Notes: generated from the letters alone by a model not told the origin. A DNA stretch of 64,000 bases from Bryoerythrophyllum caledonicum (GCA_963971425.1 OZ020523.1:10660867-10724866); one strand, 5' to 3'; numbered from the stretch's first letter, positions 25,801-35,942 are shown. Translations and numbers: made by a program.

Positions 25801-26977
25801 ATTTTTGAGTTCGCTAGGAACACTCTCCAGGATGACGAAGCTATTGTACTCTTCCATCCTGATAATCCAACTGTTCGGAAAGCAACATACTCCTTTGCGG
25901 AGGCCTACGGATTTGCGCCCTTCCATGATTGGTGGGGCATTAACGAGATGCATCTCACGTCTTACAAGAGTGAGAAGTGCACTTTAAGTTTGACACCACA
26001 CTTAGTCCATCTTGGGGTTCAATTTAATTCCATTTCCTTTATCCTTCTCATTTTTTTATTTTTGCAATACGCAGACAAAGCGGTTCTAGATCATTCTTTT
26101 CGTCAAGACATCCTATAAAGAAAAGAAGGTTTGTTCAAGGTTTTCAATTGAGAAAAACTTGGATGTTAGCAAAGTGGAGACTGACATCGTTGGTGAGGGA
26201 GTTCTCCATAACTTTTTGACCGCCAAAATGTCATTGAAGAATGGAGACGTACCTTGGCGAGGGGCTAGAGAAAAGAGCCCTATTCTACTCCATGTGTTGA
26301 TAGAAAGCTTCTCGCAACCAGGGCATGTTGTCCTAGACTGCAACGCATCTATCAGTGATTTCTTCTACTTTCTATTCTATTTAATCTTGTTCTATCCTCA
26401 CTCATTATTTACAAGTCTAATGGTGTCCTCAATGATCCTTGGTGCAAGCGTGCATGCTTGCAAGAAAACTGGGCGCCACGTGGTTGTCTTGAAGGCCGAA
26501 GCAGACATCTTTGAAGCTGTGCTTGCCCCTCTCGAATCATTAGAGATGTGAGAGGACTTAATGCAGAAGAAACGGAAAGAACCGGATTCTAGCAACTCCC
26601 TTGTGGTTAGGCCTTCTAAAAAGGTCCCTAAAAACCGATTGAGTAAGTAAGTCAAATCCTTGCATTCTCATTGTTCTGGTGAATTTCCTATCCTACAAAT
26701 TGTCATTATTGTAGTATAATTTTTCACTTCTCTTCATTAATGTAACAATGTTTTCTTAATCAGTTTGGTAGATCAAATGAAGAGTCCGCCTAGCCCCATG
26801 TCTTTGCCTTATTATATTGAGGATATTGCGGTTCAGCTCGCGGAGATTCAAACGCCACATCGTGCGCCAATTTCACGAACATATGATAGTAGAGTGCACA
26901 AATATCTTGATTTGGAGGCTCTGGAAGCTTTAGACGATGGATCTAGTGCTGGATCAGCCAGTGCTGGAAGTTCCTAA
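22832..26977 (+). pseudogene. Decayed multi-exon gene; 3' half resembles an N4/N6 DNA methyltransferase
   Basis: Coding-like blocks: 22832-23460 (frame 2), 23461-23715 (frame 1), 23800-24000, 24076-24292, 24373-24609 (stop TGA at 24436), 24690-25370, 25636-25970, 26115-26355, 26430-26640 and 26763-26977. Some junctions look spliced, but a 1-nt frame change near 23460 and the TGA show decay. The N-terminal half is not recognised. Around 25690-25722 the protein reads LDLIIADMPDG, sitting where beta-class amino-methyltransferases have DPPY. About 600 bp later QPGHVVLDCNASI, then GASVHACKKTGRHVVVLKAE, aligns with the SAM-binding DPFxGxGTT motif and the following strand. The order IV then I fits the beta class. 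Both motifs lack the usual catalytic residues, so enzyme activity is doubtful. Function and origin (host gene or transposon) are inferred, not shown. Confidence 0.5.
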
Positions 26978-28116
26978 AACACCAGGGTTGTTGGAAGGCT
27001 TACGGCTACTTCAGCATGTTTTATTTTGTGCAATTTTGTTTCCAGACCATGCCACGGTTACCATTGTTATTTCTTTTAATTTTGAACTTAATAGTGCGAC
27101 TAAAAGGGCCACTATTTTTGTGTTCTAATACATCTTAAAGCCGTTGCATTGCAAGTCCAAGAACTCTATTTCCTGAATTTTGAGTATTTGCTCCCCTTGA
27201 TCCCACGCATCTCTAATCTTGATTTTTGTCACTAGTTCTTTTTAAACGACAACCAACAAGCTTCTTCGGCACCGAAGGTTGCTCTCACCTTTTTTTCTAG
27301 TTAATTTGTTGTTTGTCTGAGTTCTCTGCCTTGTCTCGTATATATCTCTAAAATTCTATAAACTTACTTCACTCATTGCAGTTTTCTGATTTTCCCAGTA
27401 CCCCAACTAACGTCTTTCATTTCGAAGTCATTTAAAAATCTGAGTCTTAACATCCTTAAAAACATCACCATTTATGGACAGAGTCATTCATCTCCATTCA
27501 TCCATGCAATCTATCATCCATCGACATTCATCTTTGTTCTCCAAAGACGTAGAAGAATGGCCTAAATACCACCATTACTATACTTTCAATGACTTATTTC
27601 TTCATTGGATGTAGGATTCTCGACTAAATTTTTAACTAAACTTCAAACAAATTTCTAGGTTACTGGCCTAAAATTTCAAAAAAATTACCTCACTGCTCAC
27701 TGTTCACTGTTCCCTGCTCGCATGTCAGCAACCCTGGCAGAAGGTCTTATTTGCTGTAAACTTGACATCAATAGGGAAGAACGAATTTGGATCTGCTGCA
27801 GGCACCACAAACTCCATAGATCCACTGGGAAAAGAAAGGAACACTAGTTGTCAGCGAATGAGAAACTGACATCTCCAAGCGGGAAATAATACAAAGGTCC
27901 GATCGGTATTACCTTCTGTTTGTGTTGTCAATGAGCGTGATGGACCACTCCAGCACAGAATTCCTGGAATCGTACCTGGAGGAGGGCAGTTCATACTCGT
28001 GATTAAGACTTGCGGTTCCTAAATTTCGGAGAAGAACCACAAAAACGTAACACTTGAGGATCACAAGAATGGCACACAGCTTACCTCCATTCGCCATCCA
28101 CCTGGTTGACTGTTCA
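26978..28116. other. Intergenic; closing palindrome at 27264
   Basis: The only clear structure is the 15-bp palindrome CTTCGGCACCGAAGG at 27264-27278, the same motif seen upstream of the methyltransferase-like remnant. Scattered 'catccattcatc' motifs lie at 27480-27530. No gene is supported; the minus-strand open frame at 27909-28130 has no recognisable content. Confidence 0.45.
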
Positions 28117-28346
28117 GGAGCGCATTGCAATGTGTTTTTTGGTGGGAGCAGATTAGGGTTTAAGTTTCAGGAGCTCTTCGCAATGTATTCTCGTCGGTCA
28201 GGGTTCAGGTCAGGGTTTCAGGTTTAAGGGTTTATTGTTCCCGAGTGCATTGCAATGGGTTATATGGTGGGAGCAGATTAGGGTTTAGGTTTTAGGAGCT
28301 GATGGCAATGTATTCTTGTTGGGTGCACGTTAGGGTTTAGGGTTTA
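28117..28346. promoter_or_regulatory. Duplicated 122-bp segment with telo-box motifs upstream of the next gene
   Basis: A segment beginning 'gagcgcattgcaatg' at about 28118 is repeated from about 28240 ('gagtgcattgcaatg'). Both include 'ggtgggagcagattagggtt'. The second ends in TAGGGTTTAGGGTTTA (28331-28346). AAACCCTA telo-boxes are known in promoters of plant housekeeping genes, so a promoter role is plausible. It is not demonstrated. Confidence 0.5.
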
Positions 28347-28381
28347 AGCTCCAGGATCTCTCCCCAATAAAACTCACACCT

Positions 28382-30570
28382 TTGGTGCACCGCGGCTCAG
28401 TGACTCTCCCAACAGAGCTCCGCACCCCGCCCTCCCTAACCCTCCACACCCCACCATGTCAGCCCCTCACCCTCCCCCTCGCAGACGACGAGCGCGTCGC
28501 CGCTTTAGCTCAAGCCGCCTGCCACAAGACAGGCCTAACCTTCACCTACCTCGTCCTCACCACCAAAAACACCCTCACAGTCGGCAAACTCGATGTGGAA
28601 ACCTCAACCTACGAGACGACGGGGAGGATCACCATCCCTGGAGATTGTGTGGACTGCTGGATTGCGGATGGACCCACCCTGGTGGCGAGGTACCCCAGCA
28701 AGGTGGTGGTGCTGGAGTGCGCCAAATGGAAGGCGCAGATGGTGGAGGAGGCGTTTCAGAGCGTGTTCGTCGCTGGAGAGCAAGTGCTGTGCGTCTCCAG
28801 TGCGGCATCTGAGTCAGTAAGGTTGCCAACTTGTTCTCTCATAATGTATGCGCTCATCTTTCCTTGGTCTGATGGTCTGATCGAGTTGAAGTTACTTCTC
28901 ATGGCACTCTAAACCCTAAACATGTGTCATGTCTCCCTTCAAAACTGTGAACACATGTATGCGATTGTGCAGATACGCTGACCTTCCAAATTAAACCCTG
29001 AACCCTAAGTTTTGTGAACACATGTATCTGACCTTTTGAATCCTGAACCCTACATGTGTCTCTCTGTGAATCTGTGCGCTTCAGCAGACACACCGATCTC
29101 ATAATCCTAAATCCTAAACATCTACACCTCCTCACATTTTCCTACGCTTGTGCAGACAGAGCTTCGAAGTTTCCCACTCTCATCAGCAGCCACTCCACTT
29201 GCCCTCTACGCTCCGACGCTCGCCAAAGTCCCCCTCCCTCCCAACTTCGACCCACACCTGATCACATGTGTGGCCCAGGTGCGACCCGGGCTCGCCTTAC
29301 CCTACAAACGCATCTATGGCACACGCGAAGGACGCCTCATGTGCTGCTCAAGGGAGAGAGTTGCACTAGAACTCGCGCTGGAGGACCCTCCTCTGTCCGT
29401 GACGGTAGCAGAAGCCGCAGGCGGTGTGGCAGTGCTGGTGGTCGCCTTGGGCGGAATGGACCGGAGAGTCATCACCTTGTTCGCCGACTCTCTTCGGCGG
29501 ATCAATTCATGGAGCGGAGTTCATCAGGTACAGCAATGGACTACTCTTTTGTTCGTTGCTTTGCTATCTTATCCGGAAGAGGCGTTTTCAATCAAGTTTC
29601 ATTGCAGGTGGTGGTTGCCGATCTTGCAAACGTGGGCCATGACCAGTTGCTCCTCATCACACACCCAACCTCCCCCTTCACCCACGTCTCCCTCGAATCC
29701 AGCCCCGAAACCACCAACGCTCACAAGACGAAAATCCTGAACTCCATCACCGAAGCGCTCCAGATCCGGTTCCAGGACGGCGTCCAGGAGCTTCAGGCCG
29801 CCGAGCGCCGGAGAGCACACAAGATGCACATGCTCACCACCGCATGCAACCTCATGCAAGAGATAGGAAACCTAACCCTCTCAGAAGCAGATCTGGAGAG
29901 CTCCATAGAACTCCAGGCAACTCACATGGGCAGACGCTTCCTGGTCCTCAACGTGAAGCTGGCGAAGAAGGAGCAAACTCTCTTCGCAACGAGCTTGCAA
30001 GGCTTCGTGAAGAGCGCAGCGAGCTCTCTCCCATCGTCCGAGGTGAACTCACAGCGATTCCTCCTGTCTTATTCTTCGAAGGAGTGCCGGTTCCCACTCC
30101 ACATAATCCTGGCAGCTGAAGGTGGATTCACGCAATGGATTCACTCAGTGGATGCCCCACAAACCACAGACGTTGCTGCAGTGTCGGAGACTTCATCTGA
30201 GGTTTGTGAGAAGTTTACGTCGGTGATAGGAGGCGCTCATTCTGAAGGCTTTTTGGACGCGGTTGTGAGAGCTGTGGCGCTTCACACAGACGCTGTTAAG
30301 GAGGAGGATGATGGAAAGGGATCTCTGACGTCCATGTATGCGCGTGATGCTTCAGTTGTAAGTGAAGTCTTCTCGGAATCTGGTGAGGTTTTGAGAAAGC
30401 TCTGTGGCGCGAGGGTAGTGGAGATGGTGATTCGGTTTGGCGAGGTTATGTTGGAGGAGGTCCAGAGTGATGGAGTGGACACGAGTCTGGTGGAGTTGCA
30501 CGGCACGACTGACCGGTGTTTCGGCCACTTGATGTCTTCCATTATGTATAATAGCTTTGGTTTGTTCTGA
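28382..30570 (+). CDS. Three-exon gene of unknown function, possible FANCB-like protein
   Basis: Exons 28382-28816, 29156-29527 and 29608-30570 join in phase 0 with GT-AG introns to give about 589 residues. No in-frame ATG exists at the 5' end: the frame is open back to 28334 and the listed start is a TTG, so a 5' exon is missing, the start is non-AUG, or the gene has lost it. The first two exons look like beta-propeller strands (alternating hydrophobic segments such as LTFTYLVLTTKNTLTVGKLD). Exon 3 begins VVVADLANVGHDQLLLI, resembling the repeat that precedes the helical region of Fanconi anaemia protein FANCB, and continues as mostly helical sequence. The FANCB link is a hunch from layout, with no motif that proves it. 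Introns contain several AAACCCTA motifs. Confidence 0.6.
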
Positions 30571-30632
30571 GCACCTGGTGTGGGATCTCTCTTCGAAGAT
30601 ATAATTTGCATTCGTTTGTGTTGATTGCAAAG

Positions 30633-30653
30633 CCCTAAACCCTAAACCCTGAA
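30633..30653. repeat. Interstitial telomere-type repeat at a duplication breakpoint
   Basis: Two and a half units of CCCTAAA (cctaaaccctaaaccct) lie just before the point (30660) where homology to NUA exon 5 begins. Confidence 0.7.
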
Positions 30654-30659
30654 CGCATT

Positions 30660-31095
30660 CCGGAGACGGTGAAAAGGAGTGAGGAGCAGTCGGAGATTAT
30701 TGAGCGGCTTCAAGGAACTGTCGGCATGTACAGAAGGCTCTATGAAGACTAGATGAATGCACGTCGTTTATCTCAACAGAATGGAGTTCCTGCACTGGCT
30801 TCAGGAAACAACAGCCAGGATCTTCGCAAGCTTCTTGACAGCTCTCAGGAAGAGATCGCGAAAGTGCGTGAAGAAACCACATCTCGAATCAAACACTTGG
30901 AGGAAGAGCTTACGAAAGCAAGGCAGGAAATTACGAACATGCGTGTTGAAGGAGCACGATCAGATGCGGAGGCCTTTTCTGCCAGGGACCGATTATCATC
31001 ACTGATGCGTGAGACCGAAAACCAGAGAAAGGAGATGGAGACGGTGCTTGCAAGAAACGTGGAGTTCAGTCAGACAATTACTGACTATCAACGCC
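30660..31095 (+). pseudogene. Fragment of NUA exon 5 (second copy)
   Basis: The segment corresponds to 9474-9909 of the intact gene with few substitutions. A GAG to TAG change puts a stop at 30750-30752 (Glu before Met-Asn-Ala-Arg-Arg). Homology ends abruptly at 'caacgcc', where an unrelated GC-rich segment carrying the MAPKK begins. It has no start codon or upstream exons, so it is non-functional as NUA. Confidence 0.92.
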
Positions 31096-31183
31096 GGGGC
31101 GATTGCGTGGGGAACACTCGGTGGAAGTGAGAGGAAGTGGAAAACTTTCCACTTCCATTGCGTGTTCCCCACGCAATCGCCCC
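31096..31183. repeat. Perfect 22-bp inverted repeat with an inner hairpin
   Basis: GGGGCGATTGCGTGGGGAAC (arm 31096-31117) is matched exactly by its complement at 31162-31183. Within the loop, GGAAGTGGAAA (31133-31143) pairs with TTTCCACTTCC (31146-31156). The structure sits exactly at the junction between the NUA fragment and the MAPKK segment. Confidence 0.93.
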
Positions 31184-31313
31184 AACCCCATATTGATGGG
31201 AGTCTATGATCCAGCCCTATTGTTTCATTGCGTAGACGACGGAGCTTGGGAGTCAGGGTTTGGGGCGGCGGTGTGCGGGCAGGGAGTGGCGGGGCTAGGG
31301 GTTGGAGGGGACG

Positions 31314-32189
31314 ATGGGGTTTTCGGGGAGCCTGGCGTCGCGGCAGTCGCCTCGGCTGTCGCCGGTGCGGCAGCCATTGCCTCCGCCTTCGCTCTCTGAT
31401 GTGGAGACGATAGGCATGCTGGGCGCCGGGAGCGGGGGCAGGGTGTACAAGGTGCGGCACCGGGGGACGGACAAGGAGTACGCGCTCAAGGTGGTCCATG
31501 TGAGGGACGACCCGGTGGTGCGGCGCCAGATCGAGCGCGAGATCTCCATTCTGCGCACCTCCAAGTCGCCGCATGTGGTGGAGTGCTACGGCGTTCACGA
31601 CAGGGGCGGCGAGGTTTCGTTCTTGTTGGAGTACATGGACGGGGGCACGCTGGCGGATGTGCTCCAGGCTGAGAAGAAGATTGGCGAGCCCTACTTGGCG
31701 GAGGTGACGAAGCAGGTGCTGCGGGGATTAGTCTACCTCCACAAGCACAGAATCGTGCACAGGGATATCAAGCCCTCGAACCTACTCCTGAATGGCAAGC
31801 AGGAGGTGAAGATTGCGGATTTCGGGGCGAGCACTATGTTGAAGAAGTTGCATCTCCCGCGGTGCAAGTCCTTCATCGGGACGTGCGCGTACATGAGCCC
31901 GGAGCGCTTCGACCTGGACGGCAATGGAGGTGAGTATGGATACGCATCTGATATCTGGAGCCTGGGGCTCACTCTCTTGGAGTGCGCAATCGGCCGCTCC
32001 CCTCTCGTACAACCTGGAGAGAAGCTGGACTGGCCGACTCTCTTCTTCGCGATCTGCATGGGAGATCCACCATCGCCACCAGCGGATGCCTCTCCCGAGT
32101 TTGCAGACTTCGTCTCCAAGTGTTTGCAGAAGAAGGCAAACTGCCGGCCTTCCGCGGAGATGCTGTCAAAACATCCGTTTGTGTGTTAG
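31314..32189 (+). CDS. MAP kinase kinase, plant group D (MKK7/MKK9-like), intronless
   Basis: The 291-aa dual-specificity kinase begins at ATG 31314. Kinase landmarks are complete: glycine loop LGAGSGGRVYKV (36-47), VAIK-type Lys59 (YALKVV), HRDIKPSN (149-156), DFG 169-171, SPERFD (195-200), DIWSLG and a C-terminal HPF. The short Arg/Pro/Leu-rich N-terminus resembles a MAPK docking site. An intronless gene of about 300 aa with CAYMSPERFD and DWPTLFFAICMGDPP fits the MKK7/8/9/10 clade (family knowledge). The activation segment reads KKLHLPRCKSFIGT: of the plant S/T-x5-S/T pair only Ser186 is present and the upstream site is His180. The gene lies in the middle of the rearranged NUA copy, same strand, with about 130 bp between the hairpin and its ATG. 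Confidence 0.92.
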   Translation: MGFSGSLASRQSPRLSPVRQPLPPPSLSDVETIGMLGAGSGGRVYKVRHRGTDKEYALKVVHVRDDPVVRRQIEREISILRTSKSPHVVECYGVHDRGGEVSFLLEYMDGGTLADVLQAEKKIGEPYLAEVTKQVLRGLVYLHKHRIVHRDIKPSNLLLNGKQEVKIADFGASTMLKKLHLPRCKSFIGTCAYMSPERFDLDGNGGEYGYASDIWSLGLTLLECAIGRSPLVQPGEKLDWPTLFFAICMGDPPSPPADASPEFADFVSKCLQKKANCRPSAEMLSKHPFVC

Positions 32190-32253
32190 GAAATAGGAGA
32201 GCATGTATATATACAATTTTTTCAGCTGTAAATACCCAACCATGGGTATTTTA

Positions 32254-33085
32254 GCTCTTGCGCCTCTGGCTCTGATTCAGTAAGTGTGACAGGAGGGCTT
32301 GTAATTTGTTTCTTTTCTTCTGGCAGACTCCTTTTAACTTGCTTGCTTTCTTGCTCTTTGTTTTCCTGACAGAACAAACGTAAAGACACCTCGATCATGG
32401 AAGAAGAGACTTCTACCATGTCAGAAACTGTTGTAGCAGAGGTCGAACCTCAGAATCTTGACGGAACCGAAGAGGGCGAAACAGCTGAAGTCGGTGAAAT
32501 TGTTACCGCTCCTGTTGAAGTGGTGGTCTCTGAGCCAAATGCAGATGAAGGGAAAGCTCATGAACCGGAAGCAACGTCTAAAATAGACCTCGAACTCGAA
32601 GAATTGAAACCTTCTGCTCCTGTTACTGGGCGCGCCTCCGATGGAGCAGAGACAGCGGGTGCAAGCAATGCTGCTGCCGTTGAGGCTGTAGAAACGACCG
32701 GTGCTGGAGAGACCGCGTCTGAAGCTGCCAAAGCGGCTGAAATTGGTGAGGTTGCAAGTGGGCATCGGACGAGACTTGCAACAGGAACTGCGATTAGACC
32801 CTCACCGACACGAGCTGGCACGACAATCAATTTGGCTGATCGTGCAAAGGAGAGAGCTGCATTACGTCAAGGTGTTGCCGCTCCCGCGTCACCTGGCGGT
32901 CGTGGCCGGGGACGGGGCAGAGCTAAGGTAATTTGTTGTCACCCATTTTACCAAAACGAGGCAATCTTCTGATAGACCGAGTTTGGAGTGCGAAACTAAT
33001 ATATTTACCAAAGTATTCATGTTGTCATGCTGAGACCCGTACTGCTTTCAGAGAGGTGCTGCAGCAAGGCGGGGTCGGATGGTAT
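32254..33085 (+). pseudogene. NUA exons 22-24 region, second copy with internal deletion
   Basis: Homology resumes at 32254 (matching 16119 in intron 21), runs through the start of exon 22 to about 32393, then skips about 1.17 kb (16258 to 17427) and continues to 33085 (matching the exon 24 region near 18106). It is open from 32397 to 32972 and still encodes the acidic repeat and the GRGRGRGRAK end, but has no start or upstream exons. It is interrupted at 33085 by the Copia element. Confidence 0.9.
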
Positions 33086-33108
33086 TTGTTGAACGTTCAG
33101 GGGTACGG

Positions 33109-33283
33109 CACTACAAGAAAATAGGGTGTTTAGCAATGTTGTGAAAAATTCCTAAGCAATGCCTCGGGGCTTGCTCTTTAAAAGAAGCAACAGTTAGAGC
33201 GTGGTTTTATGTACAAAGCAAGCCCCTAGGCATTGCTTAGGAATTTTTCAAAACGTTGCTAAACACCCTGTTTTATTGTAGTA
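33109..33283. mobile_element. MITE with CACTACAAGAAAA end nested in the Copia 5' end
   Basis: The left end CACTACAAGAAAATAGGGTG and the right complementary end (ACCCTGTTTTATTGTAGT) flank about 175 bp that fold back (gcaatgcctcggggcttgc against gcaagcccctaggcattgc). CACTACAAGAAAA is the classic terminus of plant CACTA elements. The right end lacks the final matching base and no clear 3-bp duplication is visible, so the superfamily is probable, not certain. Confidence 0.75.
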
Positions 33284-33697
33284 CCTCACCAGCCATGCTA
33301 TACCTCAAAACCCTTGTGAAGGGTGTGCTATTGGCAAAAATAGGTGGAAAACTTTCCTTAAGGTTAGCAAAATTGCATGTGCAGATAGGCCAGGCATCTT
33401 TCTCCATACCAATGTATGTGGTCTTCTAGAATAGTCATCGCTAGGACGATCACCGTACATCCTTATGTTAAAGGATGATTGCTCAGGATATTGCTTTGTG
33501 TTTTGTATTAAGAACAAGTCTGACATGCTAGAGCACTCTGTCCTGTGATATCTATGCAAAGAGGACTCCAAGTGCATAAGGTATGGAGTGATAGGGGGGC
33601 GAGTACCTCAGTCAAGAGTACATTGATTTTCTGCTTGCGCATAATATAGGCTGTAGCGCATGACCTCACAAGCCCTCACTTTCCCGAGCGAAACGGC

Positions 33698-33952
33698 ATG
33701 GCCGAGAGGGAAAACCGCACCCTCGTGGAGTGCATGAGGACAATACTACATGCAAAGAGCCTCAGTTTACGGTGGTGGGGTGAAGTGGTGCAAACCGCAG
33801 CTTATCTTTTAAACGGTTCAAACTCTCGTACAAGGGTGAAAACTCCTTATGAACTATGGATTGGCATAGTGCTAGCCGTTGGTCATTTGTGTGTCTTTAG
33901 CAGTGTTGCATGTGTACACATCCCGAAGATCCAAAGGAAAAGTTGGACCTGA
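33698..33952 (+). pseudogene. Copia integrase C-terminal fragment
   Basis: An open stretch of 84 codons with the AERENRTLVECMRTIL and WWGEVVQTAAYLLN blocks typical of Copia integrase, followed by a fragment (33910-34299) with the post-integrase YDSxTKAYRLWNP-like segment. There is no intact polyprotein. Confidence 0.85.
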
Positions 33953-34461
33953 AAAGCGAGAAGTCTCTTTTCCTTGAATACTGCACTAGTACGAAGGCCT
34001 ACCGCCTTTGGAATCCGAATCGCCAAAACATAATTGTGTGCCGTGACATTTTTTATGAGGTCATTCCACCAGTTGCTGCTGATTCCAGCGGAGCAGTCTC
34101 AGGTTTGTTCACAATCCTTGTCGCCAACGGACAAGCCCCGACCATTTATTCATTCGCCGCACCCTCAACAGAGCGAGACCCGCCACTACCCGTCCCTCTT
34201 GATTTCGCTATTGTCGAATTTGATGACGACCATTACTTGGAGGCTCAGGATGACCACTTCGAAGCACCTGTGAGGCGTGCACCCGCACGTCAGCTTTGAC
34301 CGCGTCCTACTCGCATATGTGGATCTCTAGCAAGGCTCGCAGACTATTATGTGCTGTATTCTTTTGCAGGCGTCGCCAGCTCCACTTGAGCCATTCCTTG
34401 GAACCCCGACAACTACTCGGAGGCAATACGCAGTCCAAAAGCCTACCATTAGAGCGATGCT

Positions 34462-35304
34462 TTGCAAATCGAGTACGACTCTCTTATGAAGGCAAACACT
34501 TGGAGATTTGTGCCTCTTCCTACAGGTCGAAAGGCTATTAGGTACAAGTCGATATTCAAGATCAAGACAAATGCCGACTACAAAATCTCCAAATACAAGG
34601 TGAGGCTGGTAGCCCAAGGGTTTACGCAAACCAAAGGTATTGATAAGATCAGGCATTCAACCCTGTCGTAAAATATGATGTAGTCCGCACCATTTGGGCA
34701 TTGTGACGCAACAGGCCATGCATCTCACTCAATTTGACATCTTGACAACTTTTTAGAACGGCTCAATCGACACAGTATTGTACATGATATAACCGTTGGA
34801 TTTGAAGTGTCAGGTCCTGACAACAGTGTTTTGGTTTGCCTCGTACTCCGCTGTTTCTATGGTTTCTTGCAATCAGGACGCATCTGGAACAAGACGATTA
34901 ACGACTTTCTTTTGAAGTTCAACCTTGTCCCTACTACTGCCGACCCATGTCTATACGTCTCCAGACAGAAGCCACCTTTGATCCTGTGCCTCTTTGAGGA
35001 CGATCGATTAGCTGCATATGCGAACCACCAACAACTGGACAAACCGCTCGCCTATATCGATAGTTGTTTTGCCATCACCAAAACTCTTGCTGATTTATAT
35101 GTGGGATTGGACATCCACCACACTGTTGATCGGCGCCAAAATTCGTTAACCAGTCTGTTTATATCCAGCGCAATCTTCTTCGTTTCCGTTTTGAAGACTG
35201 CTCCAGTGCAGCAACTCCAGCAGATCCGAATATTCAACTTGATGACAATGTTGATGCTCATGATGCCATCGCTTTTGGCTACTCTGCTGCAGTCGGTTGT
35301 TTAA
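34462..35304 (+). pseudogene. Copia reverse transcriptase fragments
   Basis: 34462-34671 encodes the RT start (NTWRFVPLPTGRKAI, YKVRLVAQGF). 34807-35304 encodes the middle part, in which the usual YVDD box reads FEDD. Frames change between the two pieces, so the enzyme is dead. Confidence 0.8.
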
Positions 35305-35354
35305 TATTTGCCCAGACTCTTACAAGGCCGGATATCAGTTTTGCATTCAGTAGG

Positions 35355-35942
35355 GTGGCACAGTTTTCTGCAAATCCACAGCGCCCTCATTTTCAGGCTG
35401 TAAGCAAGATATACAAATATCTTGCCAGCACGGTCCATCTTTCTCCTTGCTATGATGGTCACTCTGGCACAAATCCCCTTGAAGCTTTTGCAGATGCAGA
35501 CTATGCTGGTGAAATCACAGTTAGAAAAAGTCGCTCTGGCAGCCTGCTTCTTCAGCATCGTGCACCTGTGGCATGGAGTAGCCGAAAGCAAGCATGCGTC
35601 TCTGACTCTACCACTGAAGCTGAGTATGTTGCCGCTAGCTCCATCACAAAAGATATTATCTGGTTCCGCCGGCTCCTGAGCGACTTGGGATTTTCTCAAG
35701 ATTCTCCAACAACATTATTTTCTTATAATCAAAGTGCCATTCGTTTGGTTCACAACCCTAAGTTCCATCGGCGCACCAAACGTATCAACATCGTTTACCA
35801 CTTCATCGGGGAGCACCACGAACAAGGCGACATCAAGGTTCTTTTCACACCCACTGCTACCGAGCTCCTTGATCTTTTTACTAAGGCTCTACCTACCAAT
35901 CGCTTTACATACCTTCGGCACAACCTAAATCTTCTGCCATGA
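35355..35942 (+). pseudogene. Copia RNase H domain
   Basis: A 195-codon open stretch with ADADYAGE, SRSGSLLLQHRAPVAWSSRKQ, STTEAEYVAAS and HRRTKRINIVYHFI, the normal order for Copia RNase H. It ends in LRHNLNLLP followed by TGA. It is the least damaged domain of the element. Confidence 0.88.

Noticed and set aside
28456..28812. ORF starting with a real ATG in a good context upstream in the three-exon gene
   Set aside because: It is out of frame with exons 2 and 3, gives an Arg/Pro-rich low-complexity product and has no continuation after the splice site.
29056..29607. Upstream extension of the 504-codon frame covering introns of the unknown gene
   Set aside because: The 5' part of this frame crosses two introns with good splice sites; exon joining gives a more protein-like product in another frame.
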